The notes below the pieces were generated by a model. The model did no database searches. It saw only the letters and a list, made by a program, of their open reading frames with translations, and had not been told where the DNA came from. From contig NC_058138.1 in assembly GCF_011075055.1 (NCBI RefSeq), positions 4,422,001 to 4,486,000 of the forward strand: a stretch of 64,000 nt of DNA, given 5' to 3'. Shown piece after piece: positions 36,473 to 48,150 of the stretch. Both the position numbers and the translations under genes were made by a program. The stretch is from Mangifera indica (taxonomy: Eukaryota; Streptophyta; Magnoliopsida; Sapindales; Anacardiaceae). Position 1 is the stretch's first letter. Each line of letters opens with the position of its first letter.

Positions 36473-37570
36473 GTGGTGAACCCAAAAGAGAATGCTAGTG
36501 CAATAGTGTTGAGGAGTGGAAAAGAGTTAGAGATGCCAATTAAAGCACCACCTGTACCAACGCAGCAAGCAGAAAATAGAGAGGAAGAGGTAGTAAAAAA
36601 TAATTCTTCTAAAAATGTAGCGACAAGTAAATATCCTTCTTTCAGTGAATATAAACCTGTTCCTCCTTTTCCTGAAGCTTTAAATCTGAAGTATGAATGC
36701 AATGCGAATTTATATGAGACTTTTTGAAAGTGTGAAGTCAATATCCCATTTTTTGATACAATCAAACAAGTGCCTTGCTATGCTAAATTTCTAAAAGAGT
36801 TGTGTACAGTGAAAAGAAAGCAAAGACTCAAAAGGTGTGAAAAAATAAGGGTAAGAGAAAATGTTATAGCCACAATTCGAAAAAGTCTTCCTGAAAAATA
36901 CAAGGACCTAGGTATGTTTTACATCCCTTGCACAATAAGTGGCACTAGAATTGAAAAGGCCATGTTAGATTTAGGAGCATCTATTAATGTAATGCCATAT
37001 TCCATTTATTCTACTATTAATCTTGGGATTTTTGAAAAAACTAGTGTAGTAATTTAGTTGGCTGATAGATCGAATGCATATTCTAAGAGGTTAATTGAAG
37101 ATGTTCTTGTTCAAGTTAATGAAAAGTTAATTTTTCCAATTGATTTTTATGTTCTTGACATGGAAAATAATAACCAATTTGCACCTATTTTATTAGGGGG
37201 ACTTTTTTTGAAAACTGCCAAAACTAAAATTGATGTTCATAAAGGCACACTAACTATGGAGTTTGATGGTGAAGCTATCCAACTTAATATTTATAATATG
37301 ATGAAATATCCTAATGTTGATTTTCCTGTTTATTCAGTTGATTTAATTGATTCTCTAGTGCAAGATATTTTTGAACTTGATGGTGAAGATGAGTTGGAAG
37401 TGGTTAACCATAAGAAGCTTTTAAAAGAAAGTGATGAATTTAAATTAAAATTTGATGCGCAGGATACAAGGGCAAAAATGAATGAGTTTAGGGAGTTGAA
37501 AATTATAGGTAATGTATCTTATATTGAGCTACCAGTGCCTAATAAAAAACTGGTACCTTTTGTTTTATAG
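36473..37570 (+). pseudogene. Aspartic protease region of Athila element B
   Basis: Frames at 36473-36727, 36770-37057 and 37058-37570 follow gag. The second contains FYIPCTISGTRIEKAMLDLG and then ASINVMP, which is the retropepsin active-site region, with DLGAS where DxGAS is expected. The third continues with the ILLGGLFLKTAKTKIDV block. Stops at 36725 and 37055 interrupt what would be one polyprotein. Confidence 0.8.
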
Positions 37571-39111
37571 GCACCAGAGCTGGAGCTAAAATCTCTTTCA
37601 GATCACCTCAAATATGTGTACCTTAGAGATGAGGAGACCTTACCAGTGATAATTTCTAGTGAATTAAATAAGCAACGAGAAAAAAAACTGGTGCAGATTC
37701 TGAAAAGGCATAAAATAGCCATGGGATGGACCATAGCTGACATTAAAGGAATCAACCCTTCTACCTGTATGCATCGAATTTTGCTTGAAGAGGGAGCTAA
37801 ACCAATTCGACAGCCATAAAAGAGGCTAAACTCACCTATGATGAAAGTAGTAAAGAAAGAAATTTTGAAGTTGCTTCCAATTGGAGTGATTTATCCAATT
37901 TCAGACAGTGAATAGGTCAGACCTATTCAAGTTGTACCGAAGAAGACTAGCATCACAGTGGTAAAAAATCAAAATAATGAGTTGATACCTACCCAAGTAC
38001 AAAATGGGTGGCGGGTTTGTATGGATTATAGGAAATTAAATGCTATAACCCGTAAAGATCATTTTCTGTTGTCGTTTATTAATTAAATGTTGGAAAACTA
38101 GTTGGCTGAGCTTATTACTGTTTTCTAGATAGCTTTTCAGGATACTTTCATATTGTAATAGCTCTAGAAGATCAGGAGAACACAACTTTCAGATGCCTAT
38201 TTAGAACCTTTGCATATCGACGAATGCCATTCGGAGCTCGTAATGTGTCAACCACTTTTCAAAGATGTTTGTTCAGTATATTTTCAGATTATGTTGAACA
38301 TATTATAGAAATTTTTATGTATGATTTTACTGTTTATAGGGTTCATTTGATAATTATTTGCACAATCTCGCACTTATTTTATAAAGATGCATTGAAACTA
38401 ACCTTGTTTTAAATTTTGAAAAATGTCATTTTATGGTTGAACAAAGTATAGTTTTGGGGCATGTAGTTTCAGCTAGAGGTATAAAGGTAGATAAGGCTAA
38501 AATTGATATTATTCAATCTCTGCCTTACCCAGTTAGTGTGTGAGAAGTTCATTTTTTCCTTGGCTATGTAGGTTTTTACCAACGCTTTATTAAAGATTTT
38601 TCGTGTATTACATTGCCATTGTGCAAGTTGCTATAAAAAGATGTGTTTTCGAGTTTGATGGAGGGTGTAAAAATGCATTTGACAAATTGAAGTAGCTGTT
38701 GATTTATGCACCAATAATCCAATCGCCTGACTGTGTGATGCGAGTGATTATGCCGTTGGAGCTGTTTTGGGCCAGCGAGTTGGATGGGTGCCACATGCTA
38801 TATATTATGCCTCAATGACCTTGAATGATGCATAGAAAAATTATTCAACCACTGAAAAAGAACTCTTAGCTGTTGTTTTTGCATTAGAAAAATTACGTTC
38901 TTATTTATTGGGTACTAAAATTGTTATTTATTCTGATCATGCAGCCTTTAGGTATTTGATAACAAAGAAAAAGGCAAAACCATGGCTTATAAGGTGGATT
39001 CTTCTGCTGAGTGAATTTGACCTGGAGATCAAGGATAAAACTGGACAAGAGAATTGTGTTGCTGACCATTTAAACTGTCTGGTTAATGTGAAAACAGAGC
39101 AGAATCTATAG
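37571..39111 (+). pseudogene. Reverse transcriptase and RNase H of Athila element B
   Basis: Recognisable blocks in order: MHRILLEEGAKPIRQP near 37770-37815, a VCMDYRKLNA block near 38010-38045, MPFGARN near 38224-38244, where the next catalytic block is eroded to IFMYDF near 38310-38330, and the RNase H segment [20 protein letters not shown] then [10 protein letters not shown] near 38850-38960. Many stop codons and frameshifts separate them, so no active polymerase could be made. Confidence 0.85.
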
Positions 39112-39239
39112 GAGCAATTTCCTGATGAGCAATTATTTTCAGTAAGCTACAAGATGCCCTACTACGCAAACATCATGAATTATTTGGTTACTAACATATT
39201 ACCAGCTGATTTATTTAAGGTTCAAAGAGATTAACTGAA

Positions 39240-40440
39240 AAATGACGCAAAGTATTACGTATGGGATGATTCGTATTTGTGGAAACATTGCACTGATCAA
39301 GCTATAAGAAGGTGCGTACCTGAAACTGAAATTTCTTCTTTTATTACCTTTTACCATTCATATGCTTGTGGACGCCATTTTGGAGCCAAAAGGACAATAA
39401 GAAAAATTCTGGATTATGGATTTTTCTAGCCAACTTTATTTTGAGACTTCTACTCTTTTTGCAAATCTTGTGAATGCTATCAGAAAACAGGTAATATTTC
39501 ACAGAAAAATGAAATGCCTTAAACTCTTATTTTAGTTTGTGAAATTTTTTATATTTGGGATATTGATTTCATGGGGCCTTTTCCATCTTCGTTTGGTTAC
39601 ATTTATATTTTATTAGCTGTTGATTATGTTTTGAAGTAGGTAGAAGCGAAAGCTACCCGAACTGATGACTCTAAAGTTGTTTTAGGTTTTTTCAAATCTA
39701 ACTTATTCAGTAGGTTCGATATTCTGAAGGCTTTAATTAGCAATCAAAGGAAACATTTTTGCAATCGAATAGTAGAGGCATTGCTGAAAAAGTATGGTGT
39801 AACACACAATATTGCTACATCGTACCATTTACCAACTAGCGGACAAGCTGAGGTTTCAAACTGAGAAATTAAATCTATCATTAAGAAAACCGTTGGTCCA
39901 ACTAGAAAGGATTAGAGTTTACGTTTGGAGGATGCGCTATAGGTGTATAGAACAACGTACAAAACGCCAATTGGTATGTCACCGTACAGGTTAGTATTTG
40001 GTAAAGCCTGCTATCTTCCAGTTGAATTAGAGCATAAAACATATTGTGTTGTTAAGCATTGTAACATGCAGTTGGATAAGAGTGGTGAACATAGGAAATT
40101 ACAGTTGCAAGAATTAAAAAAAATTCGTAATGATGCTTATGAGATTTTTAGAATTTATAAGGAGAAAGCAAAAATATTTCATGACAAAATGATTTCTAGA
40201 AAAGAATTTTCAGTTGGCTAAAAAATTCTCCTTTATCATTCAAGACTTTGGTTGTTTCCAGGTAAATTGCGATCTCTTTGGATTGAACCTTTTGTTGTTA
40301 CTAATGTTTTTCCTCATGGTGCAATAGAGATATAAAACTTAGCGACCTTGAAAGTGTTTAAAGTTAATAAACACAAACTTAAACCTTTTTATGAAGGATT
40401 GCAAATTACAAATGCTGAATAAGTGGAGCTGAGAGATCCC
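39240..40440 (+). pseudogene. Integrase of Athila element B
   Basis: The zinc-binding region (Cys pair near 39460-39475), [12 protein letters not shown] at about 39566-39601, SNQRKHF near 39740-39760, and the C-terminal block from [20 protein letters not shown] near 39945-40005 are all readable. Stops are frequent. The same region is present, inverted, in element C at 45297-46192. Confidence 0.85.
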
Positions 40441-40961
40441 ATTTACATTGATAAATAGATTGAGGCATTACATCAAGCTGATGACAATAAACAGAGGCGT
40501 TACTTGGGAGGGAACCCAAGTTTTCAATCTTATTTTAATTCATACTTCAATTATAAATTTTCTGGACTTTGCTTTTAATTTCAGTTTATGTGATTCAATT
40601 TTGATTTTAAAATTCAGTTTTAGGATCTTTGATGTTTAATTGGTAATTATTTTTATGATTATTTTTTCGTTTTAATTAATTAATTATTTTTTACTATTCA
40701 ATCATCATTTTTCTTTTGTCAGGTTCCAATTAGCCTTCTGTAAATGTTCACGAGGGAGCAATCTGCATTTTAGTGTTTTGGAAGTAGGGCATGTCTTTCT
40801 GTCAAAGTCTAGCTCTTGCTTTGTTATTCTGTTAAACATAAGGGGCCCATATACTTAAGTGCAAGTATAATGTTAGGTTATATGAAATCATATTTGCCAC
40901 CATCGTCAAACTACACCTTCTCTCCCACTTAAGCCCTAGCAGCCACTATCCTCATTCTGCA

Positions 40962-42117
40962 ATGCCATGGTCAGAACCCGTTCATAGTATCAAAGATCAG
41001 CAAGATCCACCTATCGAAAACCCCCTACACCAGAGCCATCATCGGAATTCGAAGAATCCCCCATTAATCAAATTCAACAGTCTTCACCTTTTCCTACACA
41101 TTCGACACCTCAATCATTATCTTTCTCACCATCACCTTAGCCATGGCAGAATGCCACTACTTCAGCCTATTTTGGTCCACATTCGGGCACTCGAAAAAGG
41201 AAAAAAGTGGAACTCTCTAATAGCCTAGAGCTTAAACTAGGCGACTTCAATACCTTCATTGATGAACAAGACCAACAACAGTATGAGTCTATTTGTGAGC
41301 GAAAAATCTACCCCTATAAGTATGTTCATATTCAAACTCTTGATCAATTGGGCATTCGTAATGAAATTGATGAGCTTGTGAATAGGTTGGATTGGAAAAA
41401 TTATGTATATGTGAACTACTCTGCCTTTATTGAGCTAACCCATGAATTTTATATAACATTTCAATTTAATGATAATGAAGGGCTTGATTTGTTTACTAAA
41501 TGAATAGTTGAGTTTAGGATAATGGGGAGAGAATGGTCGTTTTCAATTTCTGAATTTAACATGGCTTTGGGGTTTTTGAAAAAAGAGGATGCAAAGAGTG
41601 AGCAATATGTACATTTACAATGTGATTACAGTCCTGAATTTAATCCTACTGATTTGTGGTATGAATGGTCAATTGATTTTGCTCCATACAACCCTAGTGC
41701 TTTCAAGAGTTCTTATTTAAAAAGAACTGTGTTTAAATATTTGCAATGTTTATTGGCTTTTAATTTTTTCGAAAGAAGGGATAACACAGGTACTATTTCT
41801 AAGGTTGAGTTATTTTTTATGGTGTATAAAGCATATTATTCAAATTAATTAGGCTTTGGTTCCTCACTCAATTCCAATCAATGGTCCAGAAGAAAAATAA
41901 ACCTTTAATCCTTGGTTCTTATATCATTCAATTAGCTATTAATTTAGGTTTATTAGATATTTCTAATCATAACATGCACATTGCTTGTGAGGTAAAACCA
42001 TTGGATATGACTTGCTTAGATAGGATGGGAATTGTGACAAAAGAAACAGATGGTAGTTTCAGTTTTGTACAACTTGGACCAGCAACAATGCCTTATTATA
42101 GGCCTTATAGGCAGTAG
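40962..42117 (+). pseudogene. Athila ORF1-family protein downstream of pol (broken)
   Basis: Frames at 40962-41228, 41207-41503, 41522-41848 and 41881-42117 form one degraded protein of the 'Arabidopsis retrotransposon ORF-1' (ATHILA) family, recognised by the ELTHEFY...F and SISEFNMALGF segments and a downstream FFMVYKAYYSN segment. Athila elements carry an extra frame after pol whose function is unknown and which has sometimes been called envelope-like. Stops at 41501 and 41846 break it. Confidence 0.7.
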
Positions 42118-43000
42118 AGAACAACAGTAGAAGCAGTTCCTAACAATACCTAACCGTGAGCAAACATTCTATCATCTTCTTATGTTAATTCATTCAACAA
42201 CGTAAAGGCACATCTGTATAGATATGAACAAAAATTAGACCGCATGAAGCGTAATCTGATGGCATTTTTCAATTCTCAAGGATTCACGCCACCTTATCCC
42301 CTATCTCCATAATTTAAAGTGCTGCTCCTTTTCCACAGATCCAGAGAAATTTTCTTTCCCTTTTCTTTTAAATTTTAGTTTTCATTATTGTGTATTTTGT
42401 TGCAACATTGAGGACAATGTTTGGTTTAAGTGTGGGGGAAGGTTTATTTGTGTTTTATTTTTTTTGTTCCCTTTTCCCCTACACTTAAATTTTTCAAGAT
42501 AGTAAATTCACCAAGCAACAAAATTTAGTTTAAATGCCCTGCTAACAATCATGGTTGGGTGAAGATTTTTACTTGAAGGTTTTGGTTTGTAATTTGGTTT
42601 TAGCAGAAAGAATCAAGGCTTTGTAAGGCTCAAGGGGCTAACTAGGGAAATTAAAATAGGTTGGCTTTTTAAGCTAAAGGGTTTAAACAAGAATGCCTTT
42701 ATCATTTTCATGCATGTATATATTGATGCAGTCTTAAAATGGTTCAAAGCAAGTTCTAGAGATATATTCACATAGGAGAATATCACTCATCAAAGAAAAC
42801 ATCGATTGATATGTATGTTTCAATCTTTTTCGGCTCAAAACTCACGGGTTAAATCAATTCACCTCAACTTCAAACAAAGTTCTATCATTTAATTATCAAA
42901 ATTTGTTTAAGTGTATACCCTTAGTTAATCTAACAAATTAGTATGCATTGCTCTTATACTTAATCAACTAAATCCCATGACATGCATATAATTTAATTCA
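42118..43000 (+). other. 3' untranslated part of Athila element B
   Basis: It contains 'ttgaggacaatgtttggttt' and 'aagtgtgggggaagg' near 42407-42451, followed by about 550 bases of non-coding sequence. A purine-rich motif of this kind is seen in the 3' region of Athila elements. The expected 3' LTR does not follow; instead the inverted element C begins. Confidence 0.55.
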
Positions 43001-43001
43001 T

Positions 43002-46000
43002 TCAAAATGAAATTAATGGAACTGTTTGGTTGACTAAAATCAGGGAAGAATACACCAGCTGCCACATCAATGAAAAACAAAAACCAACTTTAACCAGCAA
43101 CGAACAACAACAAAAACAGAACAAAGCGCAAAATAAGGCAGAACCAGAAGAAACATAACACAAAGAAGACAAAAAAACAGATAGAAGAACATAATAGGTA
43201 GACAGAACAGAATAAAAACAGAACAAAAGGACAAAACATAATAACATATCAGAAAAAAATAGAAGACAAGTAAAGAAAAATAGAAAAAATAAAACACAAA
43301 TAAACCCTCCCCCATACTTGAACCAAACATTGTCCATAATGTTTAAACAAAACACACAATAATGAAACTGAAATATAAAAGAAAATGGAAAGAAAACTTC
43401 TCTGGATCTGAGGAAAAGAAGCAGTAGAATGGATTATGGAGATAAAGGATAATATGGCGTGAATCCTTGGGAATTGAAGAATGCCATCAGATTGCACTCC
43501 ATGCGGTTTAATTTTTGTTCATATCTATGTAACTATGCCCCTATGTTGTTGAATGAATGAGCATAGGAAGATGATAGAATGTCTACTCGTGGTTAGGTGC
43601 TGTTGGGATCTACTTCTGTCGTTGTTCTTTACTGCCTATTTGGCCTAGAATGAGACATTACTGCTAGTCCAGGTTGCACGAAACTGAAACTGCCATTTGT
43701 TTGTTTTGTCACTTTTCTCATCCTATCTAAACAAGTCATATCTAATGGTTCCACCTCACAAGCAATGTGCATGTTATGATTAAAAATATCTAATAAACCC
43801 AAATTAATAGCTAATTGAGTGATATAAGAACCAAGGATTAAAGGTTTATTTTTCTTCTAGACCACTGATTGGAATTGAGTGAGTAACCAAAAACCTAAAT
43901 TAACTTGAATATTATGCTCCATACACCATAAAAAATAAAACTCAACCTTAGAAATAGTATCTGCACTATCCCTCCTTCCAGAAAAATTAAAAGCCAAGAA
44001 TTACTGTAAATATTTAAACACAAGACTTTTTAAATAAGAGCTCTTGGAAACACTAGGGTTGTATAGAGCAGAATCAACCGACCATTCATGCCACAAATTA
44101 GTAGTATTAAAATTAGGACTGTAATCACATTGGGAACGTACATATCACTCACTCTTTGCATCCTCTTTTTTCAGAAACCCCAAAGCAATGTTAAATTCAG
44201 AAATTGAAAATGAACATTCTCTCCCCATTATCCTAAACTCAACTATTCCCTCGGTAAACAAATCAAACTCTCCATCATCATTAAGTTGAAATGTTGTATA
44301 AAATTCATGGGTTAGCTCAATAAAGGTAGGACAGTTCACATATACATAATTTTTCCAATCCAGCTAATTCACAAGTTTATCAATTTCATTACGAATGCCT
44401 AATTGATCAAGAGTTTGAGTATGAACATACTTATAAGGGTAGATTTTGCGCTCACACATAGACCTATACCGTTGTTGGTCTTGTTCATTAATAAAGGTAT
44501 TGAAGCTGTCTAGTTTGAGCTTTAGGCTACTGAAGAGTTCCACTTTCTTCCCTTTTCGAGTGCACGAATATGGACAAGAATGGGCTGAAGTAGTGGCACT
44601 TTGTTGTGGTTGAGGTAATGGTGAGGAAGATGATGATTAAGGCATTGAATGTGCAGGAGAGGATGAAAACTACTGAGTTCGATTGACGGGTGATTTGTCT
44701 AATTCTGATGACGACTTTGGTGTGGGGGTCTCTGATGGGTGGATCTTGCTGGTCTTTGATGCTGTGAGCGGGTTCTAACCATGGCATTGTAGAATAGGTG
44801 AAGAGGTTACTAGGTTTTTAGTGGGAGAGAAAGTGTGGTGCGTGGGTTTGGCAAGTATGATTTCTAGAAACATATAACCCCAGCCTTATAATTACACTTA
44901 ATCATATAGGCCTCTTGTATTTAACAAAATAACAAAGCAAGAGCTAGACTTTGACAAAAACGAATGACCCAGTTCCAAAACACCAAAATGCAGATTTCTC
45001 CTCTGTGAACATTTACGAAAGGCTAACTGGAACTTGGCAGAAGAAAGAAGATGATTGAACAGAAACATAAAAATAAATTAAAATGAACCTAATTGAAAAT
45101 CATAAAATAATTGCTAATTAAACATCCAAAAATCCTAGAATTGAAATTTAAAATCAAATTTGAGACACATAACTGAAATTAAAAACAATTGTCCAAAAAA
45201 AATTAAAATTAAAGTATTAAAATAACATTGAAAGCTTGGGTTGCCTCCCAAGTAGCGCTTTTGTTTACAGTCATCAGCTCGACGTAATGCCTTCGTTTAT
45301 TTATCAATGTAGATGAGAGCTTTCAGCTCCTCTTCTTCGACATTTGCAATTTGCACTCCTTCGTAAAAAAGTTTGAGTTTGTGGCCATTAACTTTAAACA
45401 CTTTCGAGGTTGCTAAGCTTTGAATCTCTACTGCACCATGAGGAAAAACGTTAGTAACAACAAAATGTCTAATCCAACGAGAATGTAATTTACCTGAAAA
45501 CAACCGAAGTCTTGAATGATAAAGGAGAACTTTTTGGCCAATTGAAAATTCTTTTCTGGAAATCATTTTGTCATGAAATGTTTTTGTTTTCTCCTTATAG
45601 ATTCTAGAACTCTTGTAAACACCATTGCGAATTTCTTCTAATTTTTGCAACTGTAATTTCCTATGTTCACCACTCTCATCGAACTTCATGTTGCATTGCT
45701 TGATAGCCCAATATGTTTTATGCTCTAATTCAACTGGAAGATGGCAGGCCTTATCGAATACTAACTTGTATGATGACATACCGATTGACATTTTGTATGC
45801 TGTTCTATATGCCTATAGCGCATCCTCCAAGCGCAAACTCCAATCCTTTCTTATTGGACTAATGGTTTTCTCAATGATAGATTTAATTTCTCAGTTTGAA
45901 ACCTCAGCTTGTTCGCTGGTTTGCGGATGGTATGACGTAGCAATCTTGTGTGTTACACCATACTTTTTTAGCATTGCCTCCACTATTCAGTTACAAAAAT

Positions 46001-46192
46001 GCTTTTATTAATCACTAATTAAGGCCTTTAGAATGTCGAACCTGCTGAATACGTTAGATTTAAAGAAACCTGAAACAACTTTAGAGTCATCAGAACAGGT
46101 AGCTTTCGCTTCTACCTATTTTGAGACATAATCAACAACTAATAAAATATAAACGTAACCAAACGAATATGAAAAAGGCCCCATGAATCTGT
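43002..46192 (-). mobile_element. Inverted 3' half of a third Athila copy (element C)
   Basis: On the minus strand, sequence from about 46192 down to 43270 parallels element B from its integrase (MGPFSYSFGYVYILLVVDYV) through [20 protein letters not shown] (45791 downward) and the ORF1-family protein (44787 to about 43700) to the purine-rich motif near 43310. By eye the copies are roughly 85% alike. It has no 5' half and no LTR. It forms a 2.9-kb inverted repeat with element B around an 0.8-kb centre. The integrase C-terminal part (45791-45297) is an unbroken 164-codon frame. Confidence 0.8.
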
Positions 46193-46606
46193 CTATGTGA
46201 TGCATAGATCTCTTTTGTCTTCGAGCAAAAGAATGGTCAGTCCACCTCTGATTAATTGATGATTCATCATCGTCCGGGAGAGGGAGGATCACCAGTGTGG
46301 TGGTTGGCAAACTTCGGTCATCAGAGAAGTAACAACAAGACAAAACCACAAACCCTAGGGGAAAAATGTTTATTTTCAAGCCTTAGGTGGGGGGAAATGA
46401 TAGTTTTTAGACCTAGAGGAAAAATGTGATAAAACTTTAATTCAATAAAATTTTGTATTAAATAACATTTTTACCCCTAATCTTAATTAATATTTTTAAC
46501 AGAAATTGACTTTTAAGTGGGTGTTTGAATTTTTAAAAATTGAATATTGGAAGTTTAAGATTATATCAAGCCTTGGGTGGAAACAAGTCTTTTGGCCATA
46601 TATGAG

Positions 46607-47053
46607 TTATACATTTAATTATGATTTTTCAAGTTAAACTTAATTCAACAGCTTCTATTTTAAGTTCAATTCAAGCCTACAGCTCCTCAACTCGTCCAAC
46701 TCAGACTCAAATCTTACGTAAATCTAATTGAATCGAGCTCAATTTACAGTCTTAGTATTGTGGTAAAGTAGTATCTTTTTTGTAAATATATTATTACTAT
46801 CCGTAGCACAGGGTTCTAATACTTTCTACAAACCTTGAGGGGTAAATTGTTATATTTCTGATATTTTCTGATACACTCACTCGCACTAACGCTCGGGCCT
46901 GGACCTGTCTAGGAAATCCCATGATCTTCATCTCTGTGATTCGTTAAGAAAACTTTCCCTTTCCCTTTCTTCTTCCTCCGTCCGCACTCTGCTGTTCCGA
47001 CGCTGCTGAGTGATTTTAGCGTTTTAATTTTTTTTCTAAATTACCCTCCGTTC
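46607..47053. other. Spacer and 5' flank of the broken F-box gene
   Basis: The first part is AT-rich with degenerate 'gctcaattta' sequence. From about 46880 composition becomes GC- and pyrimidine-rich, as in a 5' UTR or promoter of the following gene. Confidence 0.5.
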
Positions 47054-48150
47054 ATGGCCATCGCCTCTGTAACCCTCGACTGGTGCAGTCTCCCAGACCC
47101 CATTCTCTTCAACACCGCGCAACGCCTCCAACCCAAATTGAACTCAGCCGTTTCCGCGCCGTCTGCAGGTCGTTCCGCTTCGCCGTCCCTCTCCCCTCTC
47201 CGAAACTTTCTCCCGTTCATTATTACTATGACCCCGGAATCTGCGAACCCCCTTTGCACCTCGTCATTGCCGAATCGACTGTCTATGCCTTTCAACCCCT
47301 TTCCCACGGCGCCCCTCCGTGGATAGTCAAAGTTGAAAAATCAAGCCAGGGAGAAACCCGGGTCCAGGACACCTACTCTCGCCGTCATTTTGAAGAGCAG
47401 GAAATCAGTAAGGGTTATAGAATCGATTGGGTTTTTGATGAACATCCGAGGCAGTTTAGTGGGTGGAAGGATATTTTGTTTCAAAAAGTCGCCCTCTCTG
47501 CAGATAATGATGAGTTAGCAGTCATGGTTTTTCTGAATTTGGAGTTGATGGTATGGAGGAGCTGTGATAAGAAATGGGTCGACTTGGGTTTTGGTGAGGA
47601 TATTGCCTATTATAAGAAGAAGTTTCATGTAGTGATGTCAAATGGGCATATTTTAAGTGTTGATCCGAAGTCTTTGGAGGTTGGTGAAACTTTGCCTCCA
47701 TTGTTGACTCGTTTTACTTACAAAAGCTTTGTAAATACATCTAGTGAATTGTATTTGATTAAAAATCGTAATAGTAGTGATAAAAAATTGGGAAATAAGA
47801 GAAATTTCTCTCTAGCTAAGGCTGAGAAAGTGGTTTTGAATTCTATTTTCTATGTGTTTAGGCTGGATGAAGAAGAGTAAGAGTGGATTGAAGTGAAGGA
47901 TTTGGAGGGTCGAGGATTGTTTCTGTTTGATGGAGGTAGCTTATTTATTTCAGCTAAAGATTTTTTTTGGGAATAAAACCAAATTGTGTTTATATGGGTG
48001 AAACTGGTTTCTTTGGGGTTACATATGATTTTCCAGGGATGTATACTTTGATTTTCGACTTCAATGACGGTAGCAATGAGTGGCTCGTATCATTTCCTGA
48101 ATCTTATGAGATTTTTTTGTCTCCAGCAGCTTGGCTCTTCCCTGAATGTC
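47054..48150 (+). pseudogene. Broken F-box/DUF295 (KIB1-4 beta-propeller) gene
   Basis: The product would be an SKP1-binding F-box protein with a DUF295 C-terminal domain. The start ATG at 47054 opens an F-box (DWCSLPDPILFNTAQRLQPKL). A one-base deletion near 47147 shifts the frame, and the rest (RFRAVCRSF, then IAESTVYAFQPLS, EISKGYRIDW, VDPKSLEVGE) is read from the frame containing 47083. A TAA at 47878-47880 interrupts a DEEE|EWIEVKD stretch, and a further frameshift near 47968 (T run) precedes the conserved end GIKPNCVYM...AAWLFPE. The intact paralogue is 3 kb downstream. A truncated protein from the ATG at 47083 is possible, but it would lack the F-box. Confidence 0.8.

Larger units (their letters stand above)
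31414..46597. mobile_element. MULE-like element split by nested Athila retrotransposons
   Basis: The left arm (31414-31487) starts 'ggccaaaagacttgttccca'. The right arm (about 46195-46597) carries the inverted form, ending 'gtcttttggcc', with 'accctaggggaaaaatg' inside. The flanking 9-mers atatataag (31405-31413) and atatatgag (46598-46606) match at 8 of 9, the expected 9-bp target duplication of one MULE insertion. About 14.7 kb of Athila sequence lies between the arms, beginning right after base 31487 with an LTR. I infer that retrotransposons inserted into an older MULE. Confidence 0.75.

Noticed and set aside
36409..36765. 118-codon antisense frame
   Set aside because: It is antisense to the gag-protease spacer of Athila element B.
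43002..43355. 117-codon hydrophobic frame that could be taken for a membrane protein
   Set aside because: It lies in the T-rich 3' untranslated part of inverted Athila element C. The hydrophobicity comes from TTT/TTC/TGT-rich low-complexity sequence.
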